In this document: positions 7,541 through 16,637 of the stretch, in pieces
How the letters are laid out: the number at the start of each line of letters is the position of its first letter
How positions within the stretch are numbered: the stretch's first letter is position 1
DNA from: an uncultured Flavobacteriales bacterium
Lineage (GTDB): Bacteria > Bacteroidota > Bacteroidia > Flavobacteriales > Crocinitomicaceae
NCBI GenBank assembly: GCA_946478775.1
Contig: CAMLDR010000069.1
Location: 1 to 20,360 of the forward strand
Reading direction: 5' to 3'
DNA length: 20,360 bases
Notes under the pieces: model-generated
Databases searched by the model: none
Told to the model about the DNA's origin: nothing
The model's input: only the letters and a program-made list of their open reading frames with translations
Program-made: the position numbers and the translations under genes

Positions 7541-7576
7541 AAAAATCCCCTCTTCTGCTTGAGCAAAAGAAGGGAT
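7541..7576 (-). terminator. Intrinsic terminator of icmF
   Basis: On the minus strand ATCCC at 7576-7572 pairs with GGGAT at 7549-7545. The stem continues as TTCTTTTGC / GCAGAAGAG with two mismatches and a TTGA-type loop, and TTTTTG follows at 7545-7540. It starts 26 nt after the icmF stop codon, the expected place for its terminator. Confidence 0.75.
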
Positions 7577-7601
7577 AAGTATGTATCTGATTAAAATCCG
7601 G

Positions 7602-10600
7602 TTACATATTTCTTCGATACTGTCCTCCCACTTCAAACAAGGATTTCGTAATCTGTCCTAAAGACGCGTATTTACATACTTCCATCAATTGTTCAAAGAT
7701 GTTTTTATTCTGGATTGCCGTGCGCTGAAGTTCATTCAGCAGCTCGTCCAGTTTATCCTTGTGGCTTGAATGCAGGATTTCCAGCATCGTGATTTGATAT
7801 TGTTTCTCTTCCTCTGAAGCACGAATCACTTCTTTAGGCTCTACTGTAGGCGAACCTTTGGAACTTAAAAACGTATTCACCCCGATTATCGGGAATTCGC
7901 CATTGTGCTTCAGCGTTTCATAGTATAAGGATTCTTCCTGGATTTTCGAACGCTGGTACATGGTTTCCATTGCTCCCAAAACTCCGCCGCGTTCTGTAAT
8001 CCGGTCAAATTCCGACAAAACTGCTTCTTCCACCAAATCAGTCAACTCTTCGATGATAAATGAACCTTGCAGCGGATTTTCATTTTTCGCCAACCCCAAT
8101 TCGCGGTTGATAATCAATTGAATGGCCATTGCTCTGCGCACAGACTCTTCCGTTGGTGTGGTAATGGCTTCATCGTATGCATTTGTATGCAGTGAATTAC
8201 AATTATCGTAGATCGCATACAATGCCTGCAGGGTCGTTCGGATATCATTGAAATCAATTTCCTGTGCATGCAATGAACGTCCGGAAGTTTGAATATGATA
8301 TTTCAACATTTGAGCACGTGGGTTTGCACCGTATTTCTTTGACAAAGCTTTTGCCCAGATTCTTCTTGCCACACGGCCAATCACCGCATATTCCGGATCA
8401 ATTCCATTCGAGAAAAAGAAGGATAAATTCGGACCGAAATCGTTGATGTCCATTCCTCGGCTCAGGTAATACTCTACGTAGGTGAACCCATTAGCCAATG
8501 TAAATGCCAGTTGGGTAATCGGGTTTGCCCCTGCTTCTGCAATGTGATACCCTGAAATAGAAACGGAATAGAAATTCCTAACTTGCTTCTCAATGAAGTA
8601 CTGCTGCACATCCCCCATCAAACGCAAAGCAAACTCAGTAGAGAAAATACAGGTATTCTGAGCCTGGTCTTCTTTCAAAATATCTGCCTGAACAGTTCCA
8701 CGCACTTGTTTTAATGTTTCGGTTTTAATTTCCCGGTAAACATCAGCCGGTAAAACCTGGTCTCCGGTAACTCCCAAAAGCATCAGGCCTAAACCATCAT
8801 TTCCTTCAGGAAGTTTCCCCTGGTAACTCGGTCTTTCAACTCCTTTTGTCTTGTATATAGTTGCGATTTTAGCTTCAACCTCTTTTTCGAGACCGTTTGC
8901 TTTGATGTATTTCTCACAATTTTGATCAATTGCTGCGTTCATGAAGAAACCAAGAAGCATCGGAGCAGGCCCGTTAATGGTCATGGAAACCGAAGTCGCC
9001 GGGTGTGACAGATCAAATCCAGAATACAGCTTTTTAGCATCATCCAGACAACAGATCGAAACCCCTGAATTCCCTACCTTACCATAAATATCCGGTCTCA
9101 TGTCGGGATCATTTCCATATAAAGTAACCGAATCAAATGCAGTAGACAAACGTTTTGCGGGCATTCCCAGACTCACGTAATGGAAACGGCGGTTTGTTCT
9201 TTCCGGACCACCTTCACCGGCAAACATCCGTGTAGGATCTTCTCCTTCTCTTTTGAAAGGGAATAAGCCCGAAGTATACGGGAATTCTCCGGGAACATTT
9301 TCCTGCAAAGACCAGCGTAAAATATCTCCCCAGGATTTATACTTAGGTAAAACTACTTTTGGAATCTGTGTATGAGACAAGGATTCCGTATGCGTAGCCA
9401 TTCTCAATTCCTTATCGCGCACTTTGAAAATAAATTCCGGAGCAGTGTAGGTTGCTTTTTTAGCTTCCCAATTTTGGATAATATCCCAATTATGCGGATC
9501 CAGATTTCGTTTTTCGTTTTCTAAAGCTTCCTGAACACCTTTTACCAGTCGGTCTTTATCTTCCATTGAACTGGCTGCGATCGTTTCAACTGATTTTGTC
9601 AATCCGTAAAGTCTTTCTGCAACTTCCACTTGTTTGTCAACCCATTTATCAAATCCTCTGTTATTTTCAGATATTTCCGATAAATAACGTGTTCTGTCGG
9701 GTGGAATCACAAAGATCTTTTCAGACATTTCTTTCGTGATCTCAAATTTTGAATCCAAAGGTGCGCTCGTTTTCTCTTTCACCTTATCCATGACCACTTT
9801 ATACAAAGTATTCATTCCGGGGTCGTTGAACTGAGAAGCAATCGTTCCGAAAACAGGCATTTCATCTACCGGTTTTTCCCATAGGTTGTGATTACGCTGG
9901 TATTGCTTACGCACATCTCTCAATGCATCCAAAGCTCCTCTTTTATCGAATTTATTCAATGCGATCACATCTGCAAAATCCAGCATATCGATTTTCTCTA
10001 ACTGTGTTGCAGCTCCGTATTCAGGAGTCATGACATACAAAGAAACATCTGAATGGTCTAAGATTTCTGTATCCGATTGTCCGATCCCGGAAGTTTCCAG
10101 GATGATCAGATCGTAATTTGCGGCTTTTAAAATTTGAATGGCTTCTGCTACGTGCTTGGATAATGCCAGGTTAGACTGACGTGTAGCCAATGAACGCATA
10201 TAAACGCGGCTGTTCTTGATCGCATTCATACGAATCCGGTCCCCCAGTAAAGCTCCGCCTGTTTTACGTTTTGAAGGATCTACAGAAACCACGGCGATTT
10301 GCTTGTCCGTGAAATCCATTAAGAACCGGCGTACCAATTCATCCACCAACGAAGATTTTCCTGATCCTCCCGTACCGGTGATCCCTAAGACAGGAACATC
10401 ATTCTTTGCAGCCATCTGATGCACCTGCTCCATGACCGGAGCTGCCATCTCCGGGTAGTTCTCTGCAGCAGAGATCAAACGGGCAATGGACGGAACATGC
10501 TTTTCAGCCAAATGATTGATTTCACCATTCAAAACGTCTCCAATCGGGTAATCTGATCGTTCAACCAGATCGTTTATCATTCCCTGTAAACCCAATGAAC

Positions 10601-10982
10601 GTCCATCATCCGGGTGGTATAAACGCGTGATTCCGTAATTCTGTAATTCCTCAATTTCGGAAAGAAGAATGGTTCCTCCTCCTCCACCGAAAATCTTAAT
10701 ATGCGGTGCACCCTTCTCTTTCAATAAATCATGCATGTACTTGAAGTATTCGGTGTGTCCACCCTGGTAAGATGTCATCGCAATTGCCTGTGCATCTTCC
10801 TGGATAGCCGTATCAACTACCTCTTCTACTGATCGGTCATGCCCCAGATGGATCACTTCACAACCTGTAGATTGGATGATGCGGCGCATGATATTAATTG
10901 CTGCGTCATGGCCATCAAACAAAGATGCTGCCGTTACAATGCGGATGTTATTTTTGGATTTGTAGGGTGCTTGCTGCTCCAT
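7602..10982 (-). CDS. icmF: Fused isobutyryl-CoA mutase (IcmF), coenzyme B12 dependent
   Basis: The 1126-residue product has the full IcmF architecture. A B12-binding domain lies at about 12-140 (DGHDAAIN at 23-30, histidine ligand His25). A MeaB/ArgK-type G-protein chaperone domain lies at about 195-400: Walker [10 protein letters not shown] at 203-211, VDPS at 234-237, [10 protein letters not shown] at 243-252, ETSGIGQSD at 296-304, NKFD at 343-346. A linker precedes the TIM-barrel mutase domain at about 540-1120. IcmF interconverts isobutyryl-CoA and n-butyryl-CoA through an adenosyl radical, and the G domain loads and protects the cofactor. Gln775 in EDQAQNT stands where methylmalonyl-CoA mutases have the arginine that binds the succinyl carboxylate, which supports a monocarboxylic acyl-CoA substrate. 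[18 protein letters not shown] at 574-591 also fits IcmF better than MCM. The length is complete and no frameshift is seen. The gene is monocistronic, with a promoter box at 11016-11023 and a terminator at 7541-7576. Confidence 0.93.
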   Translation of the reverse strand: MEQQAPYKSKNNIRIVTAASLFDGHDAAINIMRRIIQSTGCEVIHLGHDRSVEEVVDTAIQEDAQAIAMTSYQGGHTEYFKYMHDLLKEKGAPHIKIFGGGGGTILLSEIEELQNYGITRLYHPDDGRSLGLQGMINDLVERSDYPIGDVLNGEINHLAEKHVPSIARLISAAENYPEMAAPVMEQVHQMAAKNDVPVLGITGTGGSGKSSLVDELVRRFLMDFTDKQIAVVSVDPSKRKTGGALLGDRIRMNAIKNSRVYMRSLATRQSNLALSKHVAEAIQILKAANYDLIILETSGIGQSDTEILDHSDVSLYVMTPEYGAATQLEKIDMLDFADVIALNKFDKRGALDALRDVRKQYQRNHNLWEKPVDEMPVFGTIASQFNDPGMNTLYKVVMDKVKEKTSAPLDSKFEITKEMSEKIFVIPPDRTRYLSEISENNRGFDKWVDKQVEVAERLYGLTKSVETIAASSMEDKDRLVKGVQEALENEKRNLDPHNWDIIQNWEAKKATYTAPEFIFKVRDKELRMATHTESLSHTQIPKVVLPKYKSWGDILRWSLQENVPGEFPYTSGLFPFKREGEDPTRMFAGEGGPERTNRRFHYVSLGMPAKRLSTAFDSVTLYGNDPDMRPDIYGKVGNSGVSICCLDDAKKLYSGFDLSHPATSVSMTINGPAPMLLGFFMNAAIDQNCEKYIKANGLEKEVEAKIATIYKTKGVERPSYQGKLPEGNDGLGLMLLGVTGDQVLPADVYREIKTETLKQVRGTVQADILKEDQAQNTCIFSTEFALRLMGDVQQYFIEKQVRNFYSVSISGYHIAEAGANPITQLAFTLANGFTYVEYYLSRGMDINDFGPNLSFFFSNGIDPEYAVIGRVARRIWAKALSKKYGANPRAQMLKYHIQTSGRSLHAQEIDFNDIRTTLQALYAIYDNCNSLHTNAYDEAITTPTEESVRRAMAIQLIINRELGLAKNENPLQGSFIIEELTDLVEEAVLSEFDRITERGGVLGAMETMYQRSKIQEESLYYETLKHNGEFPIIGVNTFLSSKGSPTVEPKEVIRASEEEKQYQITMLEILHSSHKDKLDELLNELQRTAIQNKNIFEQLMEVCKYASLGQITKSLFEVGGQYRRNM

Positions 10983-11015
10983 ATCAACCTGTGTTTTTTT
11001 CGATTTTTAAGTTCC

Positions 11016-11023
11016 CAAAGATA
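11016..11023 (-). promoter_or_regulatory. -7 box of the icmF promoter
   Basis: The minus strand reads TATCTTTG followed by GG, a full match to TAnnTTTG. It lies 33 nt before the icmF ATG, which implies a leader of roughly 25-30 nt. I see no good TTTG at 19-21 nt upstream, so the -33 element is weak. Confidence 0.5.
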
Positions 11024-11231
11024 ACTCAATTTCCAGATACTTTTCCCCCTGGAAAGCGAAATTAATCTACATATACATAAAGTGGTCAAAAACTCCATTA
11101 TTTGGTATTCCGGAAAATAAAAAATGCCTTCTCTTTGCTTTAAACGAATGAAAATAACCTGCAACTCATTTGTAAAACAACAGCGGTCGCCGAAAAGCTT
11201 ACGAGTAGGCATCATTATTCAAATTAATCAC

Positions 11232-13736
11232 ATGATAAAAAAAACGCTCACCGTTCTTTCGGGTCTGTTTCTAGCTTGGAACACACACGCACAGTTTTCA
11301 GAAAATTTCAATGCTCAAGGCATTTGGACAACAGTTGGAAACAATAGTAGTATCTCAATTAATACGGGAGTTGTCCAGTATTCCAATTGCGCAGACGGGC
11401 AATCCAACAGGGTTCATGCTAACCATGGATTGACCTTATCCGACAACTGGGTACTTGAAACCGAATTTCAATTTACCGCTGTAGGACCTAATGGTCCGGG
11501 ACATCACATTGCATCAGTTACCGCAGGCCCATTGGACCCTGTTTCAACGAACACCTATGTTGCAACCAACCAGGATGCCATTGCCATGATGTTTTATTCC
11601 ACTAATGGCACCACTACCCCCAGTACTTTTCACTTGGTAGGAACTTCAAAAAATGACAACAATGCCTGGTTTAATTCCGCAGGAATTGTTTTGTCCAGTG
11701 GAAAAATTTATTATTTGCGCCTGGAACGTCTCAGTCTAACCCAGGCACGCGTATCTGCCTTCCTGGACCCCGCCAGAACAGTGCACGCCGCAAACTCACC
11801 TCAGTGCTTCGCTACATCCAAGTTTATAACTACCAATCTTACAACTATCCAGCACGGAAACACCTGCTGGGGAGGATCCGGACGAAGATTAACCGGTTCG
11901 ATCGACAATACTACACTGACCAATTTTGCTAGTGTTGAAACCATTGCGGGAAATCAGGAAGTGTGTAATGAAACAGGTAATCCGGATGCGTTTATGTCAC
12001 TGGCAACTTCAAGCAATCCGAACGTAACATACCAATGGGAATTCTCAACAGATAACGGCATCACCTGGCAAATTATCAATGGGGCAAATGCTGTTACCTA
12101 CGATCCTCCGACAGGTATTACTACCAACACCATCTACAGAAGAGCAACTATACATCCTGCACCCTGCAATGTAACAAAATACTCCAATACAGTAACTGTT
12201 AACGTAGTTACCTGCAACAGCTTAAGCTGCGATTTTTCAACCGACTTTACCGATGGTGCCGGATGGACGACGGAAGGAGTTGATGTGAACATTTCAAACG
12301 GTACATTCAATTACGACGAGTGTTTTGATGCCGCAAGCAATCGGATGTTCACAAATCACAATGTAGACATGACAAACAGCTGGAGGTTGGATTTCGACTT
12401 TATCTTTACTGATTTTGGTACAGGAGGCCCGGGGCACCACCTGGCATCTTTAACGGCAGGAACACTTGATCCTGTTTCCGGCTCCAATGGTGCTCCTTGG
12501 GTACCTACCAACCAGGACGCAATTTCAGCCATGTTCTTATCAACAAATCATACCAATAACATCAACACATTCAGATTGATGGGGGGTTCAAAAAACGACA
12601 ACGATCCGTGGATCAACTCAGCCGGAATTCTTCTTTCAGAAGGGGTTGAATACTTCATTACCCTGGAGCGCCTGGATCGAACACACGGACGTATTTCAGC
12701 ATATACGGACTTTACAAGAACAGTGCATATCGCGGGTTCTCCACAATGTTTCGACATCAATCCGAATGTGACGGAAGACTTAATGGTCCTTCAACACGGG
12801 AATACTTCCTGGGGAGGAGACGATAGAAGCTTAACAGGAACAATCGACAATGACTGTTTATCTCTTATGACTTTCACTGGCGGTTTGATCGAAAAAGATG
12901 CAAAAGCACCTTGCGGAGGCATTCCTACATCCATTTTATCTACTGCCCCTGCGAGCGGCCCTAATAATTTCTACGCCTTTACCTATGTATGGCAAGAATC
13001 TCCGGATGGAGTAACCTGGACAAACGTAACGCCAGCTGCTACTGCGTTGAATTTCTCCCCTCCGGTGTTGTACGCAACCACTTTTTATCGCCGGTTGGCT
13101 TTCGGACCATGTGATATGTTGTTATTCAGCGATACTGTTGTCCGAAGTGTTTCCATTGGAGCAGCATTGAATTCAGAATTCAGTTTACAGGTAAATTGCC
13201 AAACCGGACAACCAGAATTCTATGTAACTGCGACGCCGGTTGTCAGCAGCGGGAACAATTTCCATGGCAATTGGTTTATTACTGATCTTACGTTAGGCAC
13301 ACCCGCATATTCAGATCCATCCTGGGAAAATAACAACCCATGCCTTTTTGGCGGATATGCATTTATCCCGGGACATACCTATGAAATTCAATACCTTGTT
13401 TACGATACCTGTTCACAGCAAGGATCAACCGTTCACACAGTCACTTGTTCTGCAGGAATGGTTCAGCAAGATGGAACAGTAATCGAACGTGAACACACAA
13501 TTAACTCGTTGATTCATCCGAATCCGACAAGTGGAGTGTTTACTATCGATCTGAAGGATTTGACTGTCACTGAAATATTGATTTACAACGCACAGGGAAG
13601 ATTGATCCGATCAATCACAATCGCTGAAAATGCAAGTGTTTCCCGTTTTGATCTCTCAGATCAGCCAAATGGAATGTATCTCGTGAAACTTCACACGGAA
13701 AGCGGATTCATGACTCACAAACTGATCAAAGAATAA
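11232..13736 (+). CDS. Secreted protein with duplicated lectin-like/Ig-like unit and T9SS type A sorting domain
   Basis: The reading frame is open from 11124, but the ATG at 11232 begins a clear signal peptide (MIKKTLTVLSGLFLAWNTHAQ, cleavage before Q21), so I take that start, giving 834 residues. The body is a tandem duplication: a beta-rich module of about 210 residues (about 22-232 and 334-549), each followed by an Ig-like segment with YxWExSxDGxTW and TxxYRR signatures. The two long modules share GPGHHxAS, LDPVS, TNQDAI, SKNDN, NSAGI, SPQCF, QHGNT, SWGG/CWGG and LTGxIDN. A unique region (about 650-750) leads to the T9SS sorting domain (about 755-834: IHPNPTSGVF, then MYLVKLHTESG and a KLIKE end). 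The long module resembles a concanavalin/LamG-like jelly roll in size and style, so carbohydrate or surface binding is plausible (inference); no catalytic motif is visible. The gene is monocistronic with a strong terminator. Confidence 0.9.
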   Translation: MIKKTLTVLSGLFLAWNTHAQFSENFNAQGIWTTVGNNSSISINTGVVQYSNCADGQSNRVHANHGLTLSDNWVLETEFQFTAVGPNGPGHHIASVTAGPLDPVSTNTYVATNQDAIAMMFYSTNGTTTPSTFHLVGTSKNDNNAWFNSAGIVLSSGKIYYLRLERLSLTQARVSAFLDPARTVHAANSPQCFATSKFITTNLTTIQHGNTCWGGSGRRLTGSIDNTTLTNFASVETIAGNQEVCNETGNPDAFMSLATSSNPNVTYQWEFSTDNGITWQIINGANAVTYDPPTGITTNTIYRRATIHPAPCNVTKYSNTVTVNVVTCNSLSCDFSTDFTDGAGWTTEGVDVNISNGTFNYDECFDAASNRMFTNHNVDMTNSWRLDFDFIFTDFGTGGPGHHLASLTAGTLDPVSGSNGAPWVPTNQDAISAMFLSTNHTNNINTFRLMGGSKNDNDPWINSAGILLSEGVEYFITLERLDRTHGRISAYTDFTRTVHIAGSPQCFDINPNVTEDLMVLQHGNTSWGGDDRSLTGTIDNDCLSLMTFTGGLIEKDAKAPCGGIPTSILSTAPASGPNNFYAFTYVWQESPDGVTWTNVTPAATALNFSPPVLYATTFYRRLAFGPCDMLLFSDTVVRSVSIGAALNSEFSLQVNCQTGQPEFYVTATPVVSSGNNFHGNWFITDLTLGTPAYSDPSWENNNPCLFGGYAFIPGHTYEIQYLVYDTCSQQGSTVHTVTCSAGMVQQDGTVIEREHTINSLIHPNPTSGVFTIDLKDLTVTEILIYNAQGRLIRSITIAENASVSRFDLSDQPNGMYLVKLHTESGFMTHKLIKE
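11295..12215 (+). repeat. Internal duplication, unit 1
   Basis: This is the first copy of a roughly 920-nt coding unit. It covers the long module (11295 to about 11925, from FSENFNAQGIWTTVG to GSIDNTTL) and the Ig-like segment (about 11941-12215, YQWEFSTDNGITW to PCNVTKYSNTVTVNV). Similarity to unit 2 is clear at protein level and patchy at DNA level, which indicates an old duplication. Confidence 0.8.
12231..13160 (+). repeat. Internal duplication, unit 2
   Basis: This is the second copy of the unit. It covers the long module (12231 to about 12875, from DFSTDFTDGAGWTTEG to GTIDNDCL) and the Ig-like segment (about 12886-13160, YVWQESPDGVTW to FGPCDMLLFSDTVV). It pairs with unit 1 in the same domain order and spacing. 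Confidence 0.8.
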
Positions 13737-13759
13737 GTATACCCAACCTCTAACAGACA

Positions 13760-13799
13760 AAACCGTCTCAAATTGAATTTGAGACGGTTTGCTTTTTTT
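13760..13799 (+). terminator. Intrinsic terminator of the 834-residue T9SS gene
   Basis: AAACCGTCTCAAATT at 13760-13774 is the exact reverse complement of AATTTGAGACGGTTT at 13776-13790, a perfect 15-bp stem. Seven T follow at 13793-13799. It begins 24 nt after the stop codon and ends 15 nt before the start of the next gene, so it separates the kinase gene from the T9SS gene. Confidence 0.92.
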
Positions 13800-13810
13800 A
13801 TTTATTCTTG
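13778..13810 (+). promoter_or_regulatory. Possible promoter of the kinase/regulator operon, overlapping the terminator
   Basis: TTTG at 13778-13781 and TATTCTTG at 13803-13810 are separated by 21 nt. They match the Bacteroidota consensus with one mismatch in the -7 box. The -33 element lies inside the right arm of the terminator stem. The -7 box ends 4 nt before the ATG at 13815, so the transcript would have almost no leader. Confidence 0.4.
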
Positions 13811-13814
13811 CAAC

Positions 13815-16637
13815 ATGAATCTCCGCGTATTAATAACTCTTCTCATTTGCTGTTCCGGTCAACTCAAAGCACAGGAACTATACGGCAAATATCTCGGTAC
13901 AGAACGCGGATTACTTTCCAACGAATGTTATGATATCAATTACAGCAAGGAAGGCTACCTCATCGTAGGGACTCAATATGGACCCATGAAATTTGACGGT
14001 GAAAAATTCATCCCTATCTGCCTGAACCTTCCGATCGAAAGACGAATTATTTACGATTTTGAAAAAGACCCCACAGGGAATGTTTACATGTTCAATTCCA
14101 AAAACGAACTTTTGATCCTAAAGAAAGACAAAGCTGAACAAATTACCCCGAAACATTCAAAACCACTACCAAACTATATACACTTCAAAAAATTACATTG
14201 GTCACGCAGAGGCTTGACAATCTTTACCAACAGCATGTATATCAGTTATCGTTTCAAAGACCATACCCTTCGTCCCTGTTCGTATCCAACCAAAAAGACA
14301 AAGAACTTTTTCATTTATGACTCCTCGAAAGAATTTCCATTTGAAAAACACCTTTCCGAATCAGTGATCATCCCAAATCACACCATTGTATTCAAACATC
14401 TGCATCAACGATTGCTAGTTAACGAAAGAACCACTTCCGATTCCCGGGAAGACTTTGTAAGGGTTGGAAAAAGCACTTTCGTATTGATCAGCTCACAACT
14501 TTACCGAATTTCATCCGGAATAGAACAGCTTCCTTACAAGGATATTCTCTTCATAGAGTTCTTTCACAACCGAATCTGGCTTGCCACAGTTAACGGACTT
14601 ATTGAATTGGATAAAAATGGAAAATGGGTACAAACCCATTTCCAGGGACAGGTCATTGGCGGACTAGTCCCTTTGACCAAACAGGGAATTGCGGTTTCTC
14701 TGAATAAATACGGAGTTTTCATCTGTTCCAATATCAACGAACGATTTTACAAAGGTATTCATCCAACGCAGGTATCTAACAACGGTGAGACCACTATTAT
14801 CGGAAACGATTTGGGTCAATTATTCCATTTCCGGAATAACCAGCTGACCAAAATCCACGAGGCCATTAAACTAAATACAGACACCCGTTTGAGTTTCAGA
14901 AAGATCCGGCAGATTGAATACATTAAAGACAAATGGTACATCTGCTCGATCAAAGGGATTTATTCCCTGGCTCCTGACCTAAAAAAAAGAGTGAAATTAC
15001 AGATCAGCGAATCCTATAGCTTTAACGACTTTTTTCTTTCAAAGGGAACAATATACTCGCTTGGCTGGTCTACCATCACCACTTTCAGGAAAGGCGAAAA
15101 GCTAGTTACCACTCCTTTGATCAGATGCCGGCATCAACTCAATGACTCCGTGGTATTAATCGGAACTGAAGAAGGGCTTTTCGAATTTCACGTAAGTTCC
15201 AAAAAAATAGTCCGTTCCCGGTTATTTCAATATCCTTACTACATCAGTCACATCCAGGAGTTGTCGCCAAACGAATTTCTCTTCTCTGCACGTTACAAAG
15301 GTATCTTTCATTTTAAGAATGGGCATTTGATTAAAAAGTATGAATCGCCATGTATTTCGTTGAAAAAATCCATTATTTCAGGAAACCAACTTATTGTTGC
15401 TGGAAACCAGGGAATCTTTATTAAACCATTCAATGGCAGTAAAAAAACTCCCTGGAAAAAAATCTTTGATCAGGAAATCCAAAACATTTTCTTGGTCAAC
15501 AAAAAATTATTCATCTGTGTAGGTGATAATTTGATCATCAAAGAAATCAGTTCAAAGTATCGAACCAAAAAACCCCCGGTTATCCTGAATGAAATTCTTA
15601 TTGGGAATCAAAAAATTAAAACATTTCCTAAAGAAATAGCATATAACACTCCTGTTTCATTGGATTTTGATATTCTTAATTTCACAGCAAACGAACTGAG
15701 ATTCTATTATAAATTGAAGGGGGAACTAAAAATAATCAAACAAACAGAAGGAACAAAGCTTAATTTCGAATCCCTTCCAAGCGGAAACTATGAACTTGAT
15801 ATTTTTCCGGTCATTGACGGAAGAATTGAATTGTCAAATCCAATAAATTATCACTTTAAAGTCAATCAACCTTTTTGGGAAAGCACTTTGTTCTATCTCC
15901 TGAATTTGATTGTCATCCTTTTACTTTTAGTGTCTTTTCGTTTAATTAGAAACCTAAGACGCAAAAAAAGAATGGCTGAACGGGCAGAATTGGAAAGCAA
16001 ACTCAACGAATACAAGTTGCTCGCTGTAAAAGCACAGGTAAATCCTCATTTCTTAAGCAACGGACTGGCAGCAATTCAGGCATTGATCCTAAAAGGAGAT
16101 AACGATCTGGCCGCACAATACCTGGCAAAATTCAGTTTCCTGATGCGCAAGATCCTTTATTACAGTGAAACACAGTTTATATCTGTAAACCAGGAACTGC
16201 AATTGGTAGATGCATACCTGGAACTGGAATTACTGCGCTTCCGGAACCGGTTCCATATTCAAAGGGAAATTCACTTGTCCGAAAATCGGCTGAATGAGTT
16301 CCGGTTTCCTTCCCTGCTCCTGCAGCCTATCCTTGAAAATGCCATCTGGCACGGATTGAAATTTCAGGAAAACAATCCGGAACTTCGAATTTCTTTCCGG
16401 ATCAATCAAAATCAGGAGTTAGTTGTTGAATTAAGTGACAATGGACCCGGATTCAACTCCTCCAATCAAAGGGAAGAACATTTATCAAAAGGAAATCAAT
16501 TGATTAACGAGCGGATTGACACATTAAATAAGCAATTTCAAAAGCCGGTAGCTTCCATTGAGGTAGACAGTTCCACTTCCGGAACAACAGTCACTTTCAC
16601 ATTCAGCTCCCTACTCTATCAACACGGGAAAATATGA
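13815..16637 (+). CDS. Sensor histidine kinase, LytS/YehU type, with periplasmic beta-propeller
   Basis: The frame runs back to a TTG inside the terminator, but the ATG at 13815 opens a proper signal peptide (MNLRVLITLLICCSGQLKAQ), giving 940 residues. Residues about 21-590 are a repetitive beta-rich periplasmic region of the two-component-propeller type (phrases such as YLIVGTQYGPMKFDGEKF and GLIELDKNGKW). A Y_Y_Y-like beta-sandwich follows (about 600-685), then one membrane span (about 690-712). The cytosolic part has a short coiled coil, a LytS-type H-box QVNPHFLSNGLAAIQ (His745), an N-box ILENAIWHG (Asn842) and a G-box DNGPGF (Asp875) of the HATPase domain. The protein should sense an extracellular or periplasmic ligand and phosphorylate the overlapping LytTR regulator. 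The H-box differs from the usual NPHFLFNSL form. The ligand is unknown; the adjacent T9SS protein gene is not clearly linked. The stop overlaps the regulator start by ATGA. Confidence 0.92.
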   Translation: MNLRVLITLLICCSGQLKAQELYGKYLGTERGLLSNECYDINYSKEGYLIVGTQYGPMKFDGEKFIPICLNLPIERRIIYDFEKDPTGNVYMFNSKNELLILKKDKAEQITPKHSKPLPNYIHFKKLHWSRRGLTIFTNSMYISYRFKDHTLRPCSYPTKKTKNFFIYDSSKEFPFEKHLSESVIIPNHTIVFKHLHQRLLVNERTTSDSREDFVRVGKSTFVLISSQLYRISSGIEQLPYKDILFIEFFHNRIWLATVNGLIELDKNGKWVQTHFQGQVIGGLVPLTKQGIAVSLNKYGVFICSNINERFYKGIHPTQVSNNGETTIIGNDLGQLFHFRNNQLTKIHEAIKLNTDTRLSFRKIRQIEYIKDKWYICSIKGIYSLAPDLKKRVKLQISESYSFNDFFLSKGTIYSLGWSTITTFRKGEKLVTTPLIRCRHQLNDSVVLIGTEEGLFEFHVSSKKIVRSRLFQYPYYISHIQELSPNEFLFSARYKGIFHFKNGHLIKKYESPCISLKKSIISGNQLIVAGNQGIFIKPFNGSKKTPWKKIFDQEIQNIFLVNKKLFICVGDNLIIKEISSKYRTKKPPVILNEILIGNQKIKTFPKEIAYNTPVSLDFDILNFTANELRFYYKLKGELKIIKQTEGTKLNFESLPSGNYELDIFPVIDGRIELSNPINYHFKVNQPFWESTLFYLLNLIVILLLLVSFRLIRNLRRKKRMAERAELESKLNEYKLLAVKAQVNPHFLSNGLAAIQALILKGDNDLAAQYLAKFSFLMRKILYYSETQFISVNQELQLVDAYLELELLRFRNRFHIQREIHLSENRLNEFRFPSLLLQPILENAIWHGLKFQENNPELRISFRINQNQELVVELSDNGPGFNSSNQREEHLSKGNQLINERIDTLNKQFQKPVASIEVDSSTSGTTVTFTFSSLLYQHGKI

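Larger units (their letters stand above)
7245..7601. other. 357-nt AT-rich intergenic region
   Basis: No credible coding sequence is present. The right part carries two hairpins, described separately: 7466-7505 and 7545-7576. The middle (about 7320-7465) is very AT-rich, with repeated AAAAATTAA-type strings such as ATTAAAAATT at 7408 and 7441. The left edge holds the presumed promoter of the 142-residue secreted protein gene. No small RNA gene can be asserted from sequence alone. Confidence 0.6.

Noticed and set aside
11124..11231. Extended N-terminus of the 834-residue T9SS protein
   Set aside because: The 36 extra residues precede a complete Sec signal peptide that starts at 11232, so the upstream ATG would bury the signal.
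13773..13814. Extended N-terminus of the histidine kinase from a TTG
   Set aside because: The TTG lies inside the terminator stem of the previous gene, and the ATG at 13815 begins a proper signal peptide.
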